Assembly: GCF_007830185.1 (NCBI RefSeq)
Contig: NZ_VLKZ01000010.1
Coordinates: 45,304 to 109,303 of the forward strand
Direction: 5' to 3'
From: Halalkalibacter nanhaiisediminis
GTDB taxonomy: Bacteria; Bacillota; Bacilli; Bacillales; Bacillaceae_D
Length of the DNA stretch: 64,000 nucleotides
Part shown: piece by piece, positions 40,520 through 50,279 of the stretch
How the letters are laid out: the number at the start of each line of letters is the position of its first letter
How positions within the stretch are numbered: position 1 is the stretch's first letter
Notes under the pieces: generated by a model
What the model was told of the DNA's origin: nothing
Database searches by the model: none
What the model saw: the letters and a program-made list of their open reading frames with translations, nothing else
Position numbers and translations under genes: made by a program

Positions 40520-41860
40520 CTAAACTCCAAATTGCTGAAACACGTTATATTTGCGAACGGGATATACTTCTTGTTTTGTTAGTTGATTGATAATTATTGA
40601 ATTCCTATAAGCTCCCAATCCCAAGTCTGGCGTTCCAACTCCATGGCTATGCATTTCTCCATTTTGAATAAATATCTTATTAGAGATATCTTTTGTTAGC
40701 TTAAGCTGATAACCTTCCTTTACGAGATACCTTCCTTTTTCATCCCATTGAATAAGTGATTTCAGATTCGAAATAAATGTTGGAATAGGAAATTGATAGC
40801 CTGTTGCAGCTATAATAAACTCACTTTCATGGGTAAAGGTTTGCTCCTGCTCCCATTGGTAACACAGCATTTGATACTTTTTTCTTGTATCTGAATTAAT
40901 CACCTTCATATCTGTCACTTCCGTTTTAGCAAGCAAACGAATAGGAGGAGCCTGCTCTCCAACGGAACACTCATAAAGGGTTTCGTAAATATTTGCAATT
41001 GTTGTTGCGCTAATTCCTTTATATAACAAATCCTGCTTCGGCAGCTGCTCGTCCTTTTTATCTTGTGTTAAACGATAAAAATATCGAGTATAATCTGGTG
41101 AAAAATGCTCTAAACCAAGCTTTGAATATTCCATAGGAAAGAACCCTTTTGATCGTGTAAACCAATCCAATTGATAACCATAAATGTCCTGTTCCTTTAG
41201 CAATTCAAGAAAAACTTCTGCAGCACTTTGTCCTGAACCTACAACCGTAATAGAATCGGCTTTTCGTAACCGTTCTATATTTGGCAAAAATTCTGACGAA
41301 TGAAAAATATTTTTCTTTGAGTGACTTGATATACGATCTGGGACATACGGGACACTCCCTATACCGATAATAAGATGTCGAGAATAATAGTAATGTACAT
41401 CTCCTGTTTCAATGTCCTCTGTTTCCACTTTGAAATAACCGCTAGTGCTGTTTATTTCATCCAAATCCGCTTGCCATTCAATCGCTGTTACTCGCTTACC
41501 AAAGCTGCAGTTGGCTAATTGTTCAGATACCCATTTACAATAATGGTTGTATTCTCTTCTTGGAATGTGAAATCGTTCTAAAAAATAAAATTTATATAGC
41601 CTTTCATGCTCATGTAAATAATTGAGGAAACTGAACTTACTCTTTGGATTTGCCATCGTCACAACATCCGCTAAAAAAGGAACTTGAAGTGTCGTTTCTT
41701 TAATAAGAAGACCTCCGTGCCACTCAAAATAAGGCTTTTGTTCAAAAAATAGCGATTTTACATTTGTGCCCTCCTCTATTAAGGCAGCTAGGCCAAGATT
41801 AAAAGGTCCGATTCCAATGCCAATAACATCATACATGCTGCTGGTGAATGAATTGGACAT
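40520..41860 (-). CDS. Diamine N-hydroxylase, FAD/NADPH (IucD/RhbE family)
   Basis: Starting at ATG 41860 (AGGAGGTGGAAGC upstream), the 446-residue flavoprotein has the FAD motif GIGIGPFNLGLAAL (14-27). The NADPH motif is VVGSGQSAAEVF (about 200), and the family's late motif is IIAATGYQF. It hydroxylates one amino group of a diamine; next to a diaminobutyrate decarboxylase the substrate is most likely 1,3-diaminopropane, as in rhizobactin 1021 and schizokinen. An upstream in-frame ATG at 41947 would overlap the acetyltransferase gene deeply and lacks a ribosome site. It overlaps that gene by 32 nt. Confidence 0.92.
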   Translation of the reverse strand: MSNSFTSSMYDVIGIGIGPFNLGLAALIEEGTNVKSLFFEQKPYFEWHGGLLIKETTLQVPFLADVVTMANPKSKFSFLNYLHEHERLYKFYFLERFHIPRREYNHYCKWVSEQLANCSFGKRVTAIEWQADLDEINSTSGYFKVETEDIETGDVHYYYSRHLIIGIGSVPYVPDRISSHSKKNIFHSSEFLPNIERLRKADSITVVGSGQSAAEVFLELLKEQDIYGYQLDWFTRSKGFFPMEYSKLGLEHFSPDYTRYFYRLTQDKKDEQLPKQDLLYKGISATTIANIYETLYECSVGEQAPPIRLLAKTEVTDMKVINSDTRKKYQMLCYQWEQEQTFTHESEFIIAATGYQFPIPTFISNLKSLIQWDEKGRYLVKEGYQLKLTKDISNKIFIQNGEMHSHGVGTPDLGLGAYRNSIIINQLTKQEVYPVRKYNVFQQFGV

Positions 41861-42407
41861 GCTTCCACCTCCTAAAAAAGGTTCTACGCTCACAAAACAT
41901 AAGCAATGCACGCTTATCAGGTAAATCAATTTCCTTTTCTGGTTCAAAGCCGCACTTCTGAAAAATATGAATCATTTTTTCATTACGAATATCTGGTTCC
42001 GCTACAATTTTTCTTGTTCCTTCATGTTGAAACAAAAAGGCAGTCATTCCTCTTAGTAAGGGTAATGCTAACCCTTTTCCTAAAAATTTCTTAGGGCCAA
42101 ACAATAGATGAATCCCTTGGTCTTTGTCTTCAACATCATAGTAATTAGCAACAATGTTATCCTTGGCCCAATAGCTTTCCCAATAGCTCATTGGTTCACC
42201 GTTTACATGACCAATATATAAAGTCTGATGGCGATCCTGTAATAACATGTGTAAATGTTCCCTATACTTCAGAAGTGGAAAATTTTGATTCCAAAACGGA
42301 ATCACATGGTCCTGATGATGCCAATAATGTAAACGCTCCAAATCATCTTCTAGCTTTACCTGTCTAAACAAAAACTCGTAACCAGCCTCATCATCAAAAA
42401 ACTTCAC
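41829..42407 (-). CDS. Siderophore acetyltransferase (IucB/RhbD family, AlcB domain)
   Basis: The 192-residue GNAT-type enzyme has YWESYWAKDN, the AlcB-domain motif, and the acetyl-CoA loop FGPKKFLGKGLALPLLRGM, then IFQKCGFEPEKEIDLPDKRALLMF. It acetylates the hydroxylamine made by the flavoprotein to give the hydroxamate. It overlaps the upstream synthetase gene by 14 nt and the downstream hydroxylase gene by 32 nt, so translation is likely coupled. An acyl group other than acetyl cannot be excluded from the sequence. Confidence 0.9.
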   Translation of the reverse strand: MKFFDDEAGYEFLFRQVKLEDDLERLHYWHHQDHVIPFWNQNFPLLKYREHLHMLLQDRHQTLYIGHVNGEPMSYWESYWAKDNIVANYYDVEDKDQGIHLLFGPKKFLGKGLALPLLRGMTAFLFQHEGTRKIVAEPDIRNEKMIHIFQKCGFEPEKEIDLPDKRALLMFCERRTFFRRWKHVQFIHQQHV

Positions 42408-44244
42408 TCGTAACCAACTCCATCTTTGTCAAAGGATTATCGATTTCAATATAAACCGATTGTGTTTCAAGTGATCCCGTTAACTCGTCCATGTCATGGA
42501 ACCGAGTAAGTAAGTTTGCTTTGCATGACAACTTATCATATGTCAGTAAGCTTTTAATAAATTGTGATGAGCTTTCCTTTGGAATTTTAATGCTTAATAA
42601 TGCATTCTTAATTTCCTGTAATAATTTCCTTTCATCAATAAGCTTCCCTACTCCAAATGTATTAACTAAGCCAAGCAAATGATTATAGTAAAAGTAATAA
42701 CGTAGTCGTTCATCTGCAATCTCATCTGAACATATCGTTTTACTTTTCTCACTTATCCCTGGTAAAAGCTTATTTAGTCGTTCATAATAAGATTGGCAAA
42801 AATAGTAGCCTTGATTATCTCGATAGAAGAAATGTTCAGGATAACCTTCTTTCAACTGGATGACACTATTTTGTTGGTGGGCTTCAAGTGCAATTCCATA
42901 AGTTGAGAAAAGCCAAATAATTGGTTTTAGAGATAGATCTAAATACCGACGGAACCAATCTAAGCTCACGTCACTAGTTGAACGTCCCTCCTTTTCCGCT
43001 AATTGTTTAATAATCTCTGCTAATCTTGACGTCTGACCATTAATGGAATCCTGACATAATGAAGCTATAGGTGTAGCATTTTGTCCTTGGTTCAAATGAA
43101 ATGGATTTTCTCTTAAAATCACTTCAAAGCCAGATTCTTTTTCACCCTCAATAGATACAGTGATAAAGGCTGGGTCACTTATAATGCGAAAGTTTGGATA
43201 TTTATTCCTTAGGTCCTTACCAATCTTTCCATCTAGCAACTTCTTAACCTCTACCCCTCTTTCAAGCTCCATTTGCTTATTCACACGTAAAGAATTAGTA
43301 ATTTTTACATTCAAAGAAAACTTCAACATATATTTTGCTTCAGGATGATAAACAGTCCGAACAGAAGACGTTGGATAAAAGGCACGTCCCTGCCTTCCAA
43401 GATTCTCGATCAATCCTTGCTCCATCAGTTTTTGAACTTTTGGTTTTCGCATGAGAAATTCAGCCTGCCATGGGTGAATGGGAATTAAAGCATACTCATC
43501 TTCTTGACAATAATTCATTTTGAACTCACTTGTTACATGAGGATCCTCTTTTAATTGTTGTTTGATAAGGTTCATTGTTGTATCTTCTAAGGCGGACCCA
43601 TACTTAACCATCGACATATGAAGACGGAAATAATGTAAGTTGAATTGTCCCTTTAGCTCTGGTGAATAAAAAGGAGCATCCCATTCCGATATTCCTTGTC
43701 GACTTTTCGGTGTAGGATGTAATAAATGACCAAATAATAAGGCTTGCTCTGCCTCAATGAAACTCATATCAGCTTTATAGAGGCGATTACTCTCTTTATG
43801 GCGTTCTTGAATAAATTGATTGATATTTTGGCAGCTTAAAATAACTCGCATCATAAGTTCGTCTTGATTGCCTGATATATTATTAGAAGCAGCATTTGCT
43901 TTCAAATGTAGCTCTTTGATGATCATACTTACCAAAGTGATATAATCCAGTTCAAATAGTTGACTCGTATCAGCTGAAAGAGAATAGTAGAGCGGAAATG
44001 AAAAAATATGTCGCCCTGTAACTGACCAATACGTCAATGGAATGTACAGGTTAATACCTTGGTTGGATAATTTGCAATTGATAATTTGTTTTACTTGATT
44101 ATGATCAGTAAGTCTAACAGATAAAGCATCTGGAACCTTCTTCTTATCGATTAGATGATGCTCGACAGTTTCTCTTAAATAACAATTTAAAAAGCTTTGC
44201 ATCGTGGCGTTTTCAGCAATTTGTTTAAAATTCATTTCACCCAT
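42394..44244 (-). CDS. NIS siderophore synthetase, IucA/IucC family (RhbC-like), copy 2
   Basis: The 616-residue enzyme shows HPTPKSRQGISEWDAPFYSPEL, YALIPIHPWQAEFLM, the ATP-site motif PTSSVRTVY, SLNVKITNSLRVN, and the C-terminal FhuF-like region with EAHQQNSVIQLKEGYP. It has the same overall plan as copy 1 but is clearly divergent, as expected for the pair RhbC/RhbF or IucA/IucC. It overlaps the decarboxylase gene by 8 nt. The two synthetases together would build an asymmetrically acylated, then symmetric, citrate siderophore. Confidence 0.93.
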   Translation of the reverse strand: MGEMNFKQIAENATMQSFLNCYLRETVEHHLIDKKKVPDALSVRLTDHNQVKQIINCKLSNQGINLYIPLTYWSVTGRHIFSFPLYYSLSADTSQLFELDYITLVSMIIKELHLKANAASNNISGNQDELMMRVILSCQNINQFIQERHKESNRLYKADMSFIEAEQALLFGHLLHPTPKSRQGISEWDAPFYSPELKGQFNLHYFRLHMSMVKYGSALEDTTMNLIKQQLKEDPHVTSEFKMNYCQEDEYALIPIHPWQAEFLMRKPKVQKLMEQGLIENLGRQGRAFYPTSSVRTVYHPEAKYMLKFSLNVKITNSLRVNKQMELERGVEVKKLLDGKIGKDLRNKYPNFRIISDPAFITVSIEGEKESGFEVILRENPFHLNQGQNATPIASLCQDSINGQTSRLAEIIKQLAEKEGRSTSDVSLDWFRRYLDLSLKPIIWLFSTYGIALEAHQQNSVIQLKEGYPEHFFYRDNQGYYFCQSYYERLNKLLPGISEKSKTICSDEIADERLRYYFYYNHLLGLVNTFGVGKLIDERKLLQEIKNALLSIKIPKESSSQFIKSLLTYDKLSCKANLLTRFHDMDELTGSLETQSVYIEIDNPLTKMELVTSEVF

Positions 44245-45796
44245 CCTCTCTTATTTTACGTGCTTCTTGTTTAATCTCGTTTAATATAGATTGAATATCC
44301 TTAATGGAAGTACGAGGATTTAGCAATGTTAATTTTAAGTAAACAAATTTGTTTACTCGGGTTCTTGCCAAAACAGTGTGCCCTTTTTCTAAAAGTTTCC
44401 TGCGTATCAATTGGTTTAGCTTGTTTAGCCATTCTGAATCATTTGAGTGCGCTTTTCCATCAGGTCGATAACGAAACACAACTGCATTCATTTCAGGCTG
44501 ATTTACAAGCTCGAAATCTGGATCTTTTTCGATAAGTGTTGCCGTTTTTTGAGCTAAATTAATCGTATAATCAATCATATCTGCATACGTTTTTCTACCA
44601 AGAGCATGGAAAGAGACAAAGAGCTTTAATGCATCAAAGCGTCTAGTCGTTTGAATGGATTTTGTTACTAAGTTAGGATTACCTGTCTCTTCATCCTCCT
44701 CAGGATTTAAATAATCAGCATTAAGTTTGATAAGATCAAAATCCGTTCGATCCTTGACTAGAAAAGCCCCGCAGCTAATCGGCTGATAAAATAATTTATG
44801 GAAGTCTATTGTTATAGAATCAGCAAAATCAATTCCCGTTAATTTATTTTTGTAGCGCTCACTCAGCATTAGCGCTCCTCCATATGCGGCATCAACGTGA
44901 AACCACATTTGATAGTGATTGGCTCGTGTCGCTAACTCAACAAGCGGATCGATACTACCGAAGTCTGTGGTCCCTGCTGTTGCTACTAGAGCAAATGGGA
45001 GTAAACCCTCTTTAGATAGTTCATTTAAGCAACGGTCTAAACGATTCACGCACATTCGATGCTCACTATCTGTCTCTATTGGAATGACAGCCTGCTCTCC
45101 TAAACCAAGTAAAAAAGCTGATTGACGAACGGTAAAATGGGCCTCCTTTGAGCATAAAATCCTCAATTTACTTGCTTCGCTTGGTAATCCGTCCTTCTTG
45201 GCCTCCCAGTTAAACTGTTTTTTCAAATAGCGATCCCGCGCTAAGAGTAATCCCATGAAATTAGATTGCGTACCTCCGCTTGTAAAGACCCCATCTGCTT
45301 GCTTACTTGAGAAAAATAAATTGTTTAACCAGTGAACAATCTTTGATTCAAGGACGGTAGCAGAAGCACTTTGGTCCCAAGAATCCATTGATTGATTCGT
45401 TCCACTGATCAACACTTCAGCCGCAAGTGCCACACTTAAAGGGGGACAATGCAGATGGGCAAGGCATGTTGGATTGCTCACAATAATGGAATGTTTCAAG
45501 ATCGTATTGCCAATGTTTTTAAATAAGGTTTCAATCGATGTTTCATCCTCGGGCAATATTTCTTGAAACGTTCTATCAAAAAGCTTCGTGAATTCTTCAT
45601 ACGGTAATCCACTGTAAGGCTTGTTATTACTAGAAAACTGTTGACCTAATACATCTTGTGCCCACCTCATAGCATGAGTGTAGTACTCGGTGCTCTCCTC
45701 TTTACTATGTAAAAACAAACGATCAAAATGATTCTTCATTATTTCTTCTTGTTGTGGCATGACTGGTTCCAAAATTCCAGTTTGATAATTTACCAT
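44237..45796 (-). CDS. L-2,4-diaminobutyrate decarboxylase (PLP, RhbB/DdcA family)
   Basis: The 519-residue group II decarboxylase has THFHCPP-equivalent LAHLHCPPLSV, FTSGGTQSNFMGLLLARD, VATAGTTDFGSIDP, HVDAAYGGALMLSE and the PLP lysine in ITIDFHKLFYQP. The C-terminal part (VNKFVYLKLTLLNP) is the usual end. It decarboxylates 2,4-diaminobutyrate to 1,3-diaminopropane, the amine that defines schizokinen and rhizobactin-type siderophores. It lies 2 nt after the aminotransferase gene that makes its substrate. Confidence 0.93.
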   Translation of the reverse strand: MVNYQTGILEPVMPQQEEIMKNHFDRLFLHSKEESTEYYTHAMRWAQDVLGQQFSSNNKPYSGLPYEEFTKLFDRTFQEILPEDETSIETLFKNIGNTILKHSIIVSNPTCLAHLHCPPLSVALAAEVLISGTNQSMDSWDQSASATVLESKIVHWLNNLFFSSKQADGVFTSGGTQSNFMGLLLARDRYLKKQFNWEAKKDGLPSEASKLRILCSKEAHFTVRQSAFLLGLGEQAVIPIETDSEHRMCVNRLDRCLNELSKEGLLPFALVATAGTTDFGSIDPLVELATRANHYQMWFHVDAAYGGALMLSERYKNKLTGIDFADSITIDFHKLFYQPISCGAFLVKDRTDFDLIKLNADYLNPEEDEETGNPNLVTKSIQTTRRFDALKLFVSFHALGRKTYADMIDYTINLAQKTATLIEKDPDFELVNQPEMNAVVFRYRPDGKAHSNDSEWLNKLNQLIRRKLLEKGHTVLARTRVNKFVYLKLTLLNPRTSIKDIQSILNEIKQEARKIREDG

Positions 45797-45798
45797 CT

Positions 45799-47169
45799 TT
45801 ACACCTCCTGCATTATACTTTTTTTCTCCATTGCTTCAGCTTTCTTAACCGCTTCCAAAAAGATTTCACTAATCGTATCTATTTCTTTTGCTTGTATAAT
45901 TAAAGGCGGCAAGAAACGAACCACACTACTATGACGACCGCCAAGTTCAATAATTAGTCCACGTTTAAAACACTCTTTTTGAATTTGACTAGCTAATTCT
46001 GGATGTGCTAGTTCATCTCTTACCTTATCTATAGAAGATTGTGGATGAACAATTTCAACACCGATCATAAGACCACGGCCTCTCACTTCACCAATACAAT
46101 TTGTCTGCGTTTGAATTTTGTATAAGTTTGACATCAAACGCTCACCCATTTCTTCTACTTTTGCTACTAGACCACTTTCCTGTATAAATTTAATTGTTGC
46201 TGTTCCTGCCGCAAATGCCATTTGATTACCACGGAATGTTCCTGCATGCGCTCCTGGATTCCATATGTCCAAATCTTCATGATAGACAATAACCGCTAAA
46301 GGAAGAGATCCTCCAATCGCCTTTGAAAGTACAATAACATCTGGAGTAATTCCAGAATGCTCGAAAGCAAAAAGTTTCCCCGTACGACCAAGCCCTGTCT
46401 GAATTTCATCTATAATAAGTGGAATCTCTTTTTCTTTTGTCATTCTTCGTATTTCCTGTACCCATCTATCAGGTGCTGGAATTGCGCCACCCTCGCCTTG
46501 AACAATCTCCATAATCATTCCTGCAGGAGGAACAATACCACTTTCAGGATCATTCAAAAGCTGTTCAATATACTTGTTTCCAATTTCATATCCTGCTTTT
46601 CCACCAACTCCAAACGGGCAGCGATAATCAAAAGGGAATGGAAGAAAGTGAACGTCAGGCATTAAACCAGTGATCGATTTCTTCGGTCCTATATTGCCCA
46701 TTAAGCTAAGTGAGCCATGAGTCATCCCGTGATAGCCACCTTGAAAAGCTAATATACTCCTTTTTCCCGTTGCCGTTTTCACTAACTTCAAAGAAGCTTC
46801 TACCGCATCTGAACCCGAGGGACCACAAAATTGAATCTTCGCTTTTTTAGCAAAGTCTTTAGGAAGAATTCCGAACAATTCTTCTACAAACTCTTCTTTT
46901 ACTGGTGTTGTTAAATCTAACGTGTGTAATGGCAGCTTGTCATCTAATACTTTCCTCATCGCATCTGTTACTACAGGATGATTATGTCCTAATGCTAATG
47001 TTCCAGCACCAGCTAAGCAGTCAATATACTCTTTTCCTTCTACATCTTTGACATAAATTCCATTTGCTTCACGAATGGCAATCGGAATTCGACGTGGATA
47101 AGAGCGAGCATTAGATTCACGCTTCTCTTGAATATTAAGATAGTGATCATTTTTTAAATACGGTCGCAT
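45799..47169 (-). CDS. Diaminobutyrate–2-oxoglutarate aminotransferase (RhbA/EctB family)
   Basis: The 456-residue class III PLP aminotransferase has DCLAGAGTLALGHNHP, FCGPSGSDAVEAS, FQGGYHGMTHG, and IIDEIQTGLGRTGK with the PLP Asp. The Schiff-base Lys is in VIVLSKAIGGSLPL. It makes L-2,4-diaminobutyrate from aspartate semialdehyde and glutamate. It is the first gene of the siderophore operon and sits behind three Fur-box-like sequences, which fits iron-limited expression. An ectoine gene (EctB) reading is less likely, since no ectA or ectC is near. Confidence 0.93.
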   Translation of the reverse strand: MRPYLKNDHYLNIQEKRESNARSYPRRIPIAIREANGIYVKDVEGKEYIDCLAGAGTLALGHNHPVVTDAMRKVLDDKLPLHTLDLTTPVKEEFVEELFGILPKDFAKKAKIQFCGPSGSDAVEASLKLVKTATGKRSILAFQGGYHGMTHGSLSLMGNIGPKKSITGLMPDVHFLPFPFDYRCPFGVGGKAGYEIGNKYIEQLLNDPESGIVPPAGMIMEIVQGEGGAIPAPDRWVQEIRRMTKEKEIPLIIDEIQTGLGRTGKLFAFEHSGITPDVIVLSKAIGGSLPLAVIVYHEDLDIWNPGAHAGTFRGNQMAFAAGTATIKFIQESGLVAKVEEMGERLMSNLYKIQTQTNCIGEVRGRGLMIGVEIVHPQSSIDKVRDELAHPELASQIQKECFKRGLIIELGGRHSSVVRFLPPLIIQAKEIDTISEIFLEAVKKAEAMEKKSIMQEV

Positions 47170-47215
47170 TTAAATCCCCACTTTCTTTGAAAAATTTTAA
47201 TTAGAAAATCGATAA

Positions 47216-47230
47216 TGAAAATCATTATCA
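47216..47230. promoter_or_regulatory. Fur box 1 of the siderophore operon
   Basis: TGAAAATCATTATCA matches the 7-1-7 Fur consensus TGATAATNATTATCA with one mismatch, 47 nt upstream of the first gene. Confidence 0.8.
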
Positions 47231-47318
47231 TTAAATTAAAAAAAATATAGGAGATATATACAGTTACTCTACTGCATCTACTCCTTTCATTTAGATTAAA
47301 TGACTATTCATCTATAAA

Positions 47319-47333
47319 TGATAATCAATATCA
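47319..47333. promoter_or_regulatory. Fur box 2 of the siderophore operon
   Basis: TGATAATCAATATCA keeps the full left half and one mismatch in the right half of the Fur consensus. Confidence 0.75.
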
Positions 47334-47366
47334 TTTACACTACCACTGTGTGTATCTTATTAAAAA

Positions 47367-47381
47367 CGATAATCATTGTCA
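47367..47381. promoter_or_regulatory. Fur box 3 of the siderophore operon
   Basis: CGATAATCATTGTCA deviates from the Fur consensus at two positions. It is the most distal of the three sites and could also belong to the now-broken metE side. Confidence 0.6.
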
Positions 47382-47517
47382 ATTGAATCAGAGAATTTAG
47401 TCTTTTCGTCCTGTTTCCTCATTGTCTTGCTTATCTACCTCTAGGAATTTAGGTCATACGATCGATTCTTTCATCAATTAATGCTGCTTTTTAAATTTTC
47501 AATATATACTTCAAGAA

Positions 47518-48424
47518 GCCCAGCATGAGGTTCGGAAAAATGTACGAGTGAAGGAGCTTGTATCACAAGTGAAGCCAGAACATTTTAGACGACCTATGCC
47601 TTTTAAGGAACGTCAAGCTTTGCAGCAAAAGGTATTACATTTACTAGATTATCCAACAACAACGATTGGCAGCTTCCCTCAATCAGACCAAGTAAAACGA
47701 ACACGTACAGCATGGCGTAAAAAAGAAATGACAGACACTACCTATAGAGAGTTTGTGAAAAATGAAACAGCTCGTTGGATTGAAATTCAAGAAGAAATCG
47801 GACTTGATGTTTTGGTACATGGTGAGCTGGTCATTTGTACGAGATGATATTTCACGTGAACAAGTAGCCCATCAAATTGCCTTAGCACTAAGAGAAGAGA
47901 TTCAAGCACTAGAAGATGCGGGAATTGCCATTATTCAAGTAGATGAACCAGCATTACGTGAAGGTTTACCTTTATGTAAAGAAAACTGGAATGAGTATTT
48001 AGCGTGGGTGGTAGATGCATTTAAGTTAGCAACTTCAAATGTAAATAATGAAACACAAATTCATACGCATATGTGCTATTGCGAATTTAATGATTTTATT
48101 GAGCCAATTCGAGCCCTAGATGCAGATGTTATTTCAATTGAAACCTCTAGAAGTCACGGGGAATTAATTCAATCTCTGAAACAAAACCCATATGAACTTG
48201 GTATTGGTTTAGGAGTTTATGATATTCATAGCCCCCGTGTACCTAGTGTAGAAGAAATCGATACGATTTTAAAAGATAGCTTAGAAGTTATTTCAAAAGA
48301 ACAGTTTTGGGTGAATCCAGATTGTGGTTTAAAAACACGTAATGAAGAAGAAACAATTGCATCTCTTAAAAATATGGTGACGGCCACACAGAAACTACGT
48401 CAACAGCAGCAACAACCTGTATAA
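47518..48424 (+). pseudogene. metE fragment (cobalamin-independent methionine synthase, C-terminal part)
   Basis: The frame before 47847 resembles the linker and start of the MetE catalytic domain ([41 protein letters not shown]). It then jumps, at about 47827, to [21 protein letters not shown] in another frame. Roughly 80 codons of the normal domain are missing at that junction, and about 390 N-terminal residues are absent. The rest runs to a normal end and retains the zinc ligands: His-x-Cys in HTHMCYCEF, Glu in [10 protein letters not shown], and Cys in NPDCGLKTR. Two deletions therefore inactivated it. It is convergent with alsT. Confidence 0.88.
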
Positions 48425-48569
48425 AATTCAATTAGTTAATATGAAAAAGGATAGAGAAATTAGGTTCCCCTATTTCTCTATCACCATACAGAAGTGGTTT
48501 ATAGACAGTTCTAGCCTGATAACTTTGTAACCTAATGAGCTTAAATGGTGATCCTACTTCATTTAGCAA

Positions 48570-48608
48570 TAAAAAAAGCATTCGCTATCATCAGACATCG
48601 AATGCTTT
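48570..48608 (-). terminator. Terminator of alsT
   Basis: AAAGCATTCG, a 14-nt loop, CGAATGCTTT and TTTTATT on the minus strand, 24 nt past the alsT stop. Confidence 0.88.
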
Positions 48609-48631
48609 TCCCATATTTCTCAACAATCTTC

Positions 48632-50047
48632 TTATGTGTTTTTATGATCCTCAGCCTGCTGCTCTCCCCAGCAATCTGTATTTTTTAATCCTTCAATGTT
48701 GCGGGCGAAGAATACAGGATCTTTTCCTTCTTTTTTCTGATTTAGATAATCTTTTAGTACTCTAATCGCAATGTTACCGATTAAAGCTAAAGCAATTAAG
48801 TTGACGATTGCCATTAATCCCATAAATAGATCAGCTAAATTCCAAACGAAGCTTAAGCTTGATACTGAACCGAATACAACCATGCCTAATACAGCTAGCC
48901 GGAAAATAAAGAGAACTATTTTATTTTCTCTTATGAATTCAATATTGGATTCACCGTAGTAGTAGTTACCAATAATTGAACTAAAGCAGAATAGTAAAAC
49001 TGCGATTGCAATAAAAATATTAGCCCAAGACCCAACGTGAGTGCTTAACGCAGCCTGAGTAATTTGGATTCCTCCAATTCCTTCTTCAGGAGTTCCAGCT
49101 AATAAAATAATAAATGCTGTTGCACTACAAATCAAAAGTGTATCGACAAAAACACCTAGCGTTTGGATGAAGCCTTGTTTTGCTGGATGACTTACATCAG
49201 CCGTTGCAGCAGCAACTGGCGCACTCCCCATACCAGCTTCGTTAGAGAATAAGCCTCGTTTAACTCCGTTCATAATCGCAGCACCGATACCACCGCCGAC
49301 CGCTTGTTCTAGACCAAATGCACTTGTCACAATTAATCCAATCACACCTGGAATTTCTCCAATATTTATAACAACAACATATAGAGCCAATAGAAGATAG
49401 GAAACCGCCATCACTGGTACAACAACTTGAGATACTTTTGCAATACGTTTAATACCACCAAAGATAATAACTGCTGTAAAAACGGTTAAAACCAATCCTA
49501 CTGCAAGACGATTTAGGCCAAATGCTTCTTCAAATGCATCAGTAATTGTATTGGCTTGAACAGAATTAAAGGCGAGTCCAAAGCAAAACGTAATTAAGAC
49601 AGCAAATAAAACCCCCATCCATCTTCTTCCAAGCGCTTTTTCCATATAATATGCAGGGCCGCCTTTGAAGCCGTTTTTATCTTTTACTTTATAAACTTGT
49701 GCTAGTGTGCTTTCAATAAAACCTAAAGCAGCTCCAAATATCGCCACAACCCACATCCAAAAAATAGCTCCAGGTCCACCCAATGTAATAGCGATGGCGA
49801 CCCCAGCTAGGTTACCAGTACCAATTCTTGATGCTGCACTGATACAAAATGCAGCAAAAGATGATACTCCTTTTTTTCCGCTATCAGTTGAAGGACTTTC
49901 TGTCATTAATCTAAGCATTTCTTTCAGATTCGTAACCTGAACAAATTTTGTTCTGATAGTAAAGTAAACACCTAAGCCAACAAGCAAAGCAATTAAAACA
50001 TACGACCACAGAATCGTATTTCCCCAATCAATAATATTTCCTATCAT
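48632..50047 (-). CDS. alsT: Amino-acid:sodium symporter, AlsT/AgcS family
   Basis: I start at ATG 50047 (GAGGTGAAC upstream), giving 471 residues with about 11 helices. Family motifs are SFAAFCISAASRIGTGNLAGVAIAI and the AGCS signature PGAIFWMWVVAIFGAALGF. MNGVKRGLFSNEAGMGSAPVAAATA covers the Na+/substrate site. The protein couples alanine, glycine or glutamine uptake to sodium entry. The cytosolic tail is charged. It is monocistronic. Which amino acid is carried cannot be told from the sequence. Confidence 0.92.
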   Translation of the reverse strand: MIGNIIDWGNTILWSYVLIALLVGLGVYFTIRTKFVQVTNLKEMLRLMTESPSTDSGKKGVSSFAAFCISAASRIGTGNLAGVAIAITLGGPGAIFWMWVVAIFGAALGFIESTLAQVYKVKDKNGFKGGPAYYMEKALGRRWMGVLFAVLITFCFGLAFNSVQANTITDAFEEAFGLNRLAVGLVLTVFTAVIIFGGIKRIAKVSQVVVPVMAVSYLLLALYVVVINIGEIPGVIGLIVTSAFGLEQAVGGGIGAAIMNGVKRGLFSNEAGMGSAPVAAATADVSHPAKQGFIQTLGVFVDTLLICSATAFIILLAGTPEEGIGGIQITQAALSTHVGSWANIFIAIAVLLFCFSSIIGNYYYGESNIEFIRENKIVLFIFRLAVLGMVVFGSVSSLSFVWNLADLFMGLMAIVNLIALALIGNIAIRVLKDYLNQKKEGKDPVFFARNIEGLKNTDCWGEQQAEDHKNT

Positions 50048-50279
50048 TAAGTTCACCTCTTTTTTTAGTTTCACTGAAATTAGTATTCCGTATCAGCTCT
50101 TATCTTTTGACTGATTTATGGTTTAAATGCAAAAAAAACTCCTTATAATTAAGATTGGCAGTTCTGTCCAAATCCCAATATATAAAGAGATTCCCATGAA
50201 CAAGAATATCATAAAATCTACAATTAATAAACGACTAGACGGATAGATGGATGACCTTCTGTATAACTTAACGAATCTC

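Noticed and set aside
45799..47169. EctB for ectoine synthesis
   Set aside because: The family is shared, but ectA and ectC are absent, and a decarboxylase, NIS synthetases and Fur boxes surround the gene.
48450..48482. Stem GATAGAGAAAT / ATTTCTCTATC after metE remnant as terminator
   Set aside because: A good stem but without a following T run; left unannotated because its role is unclear after gene decay.
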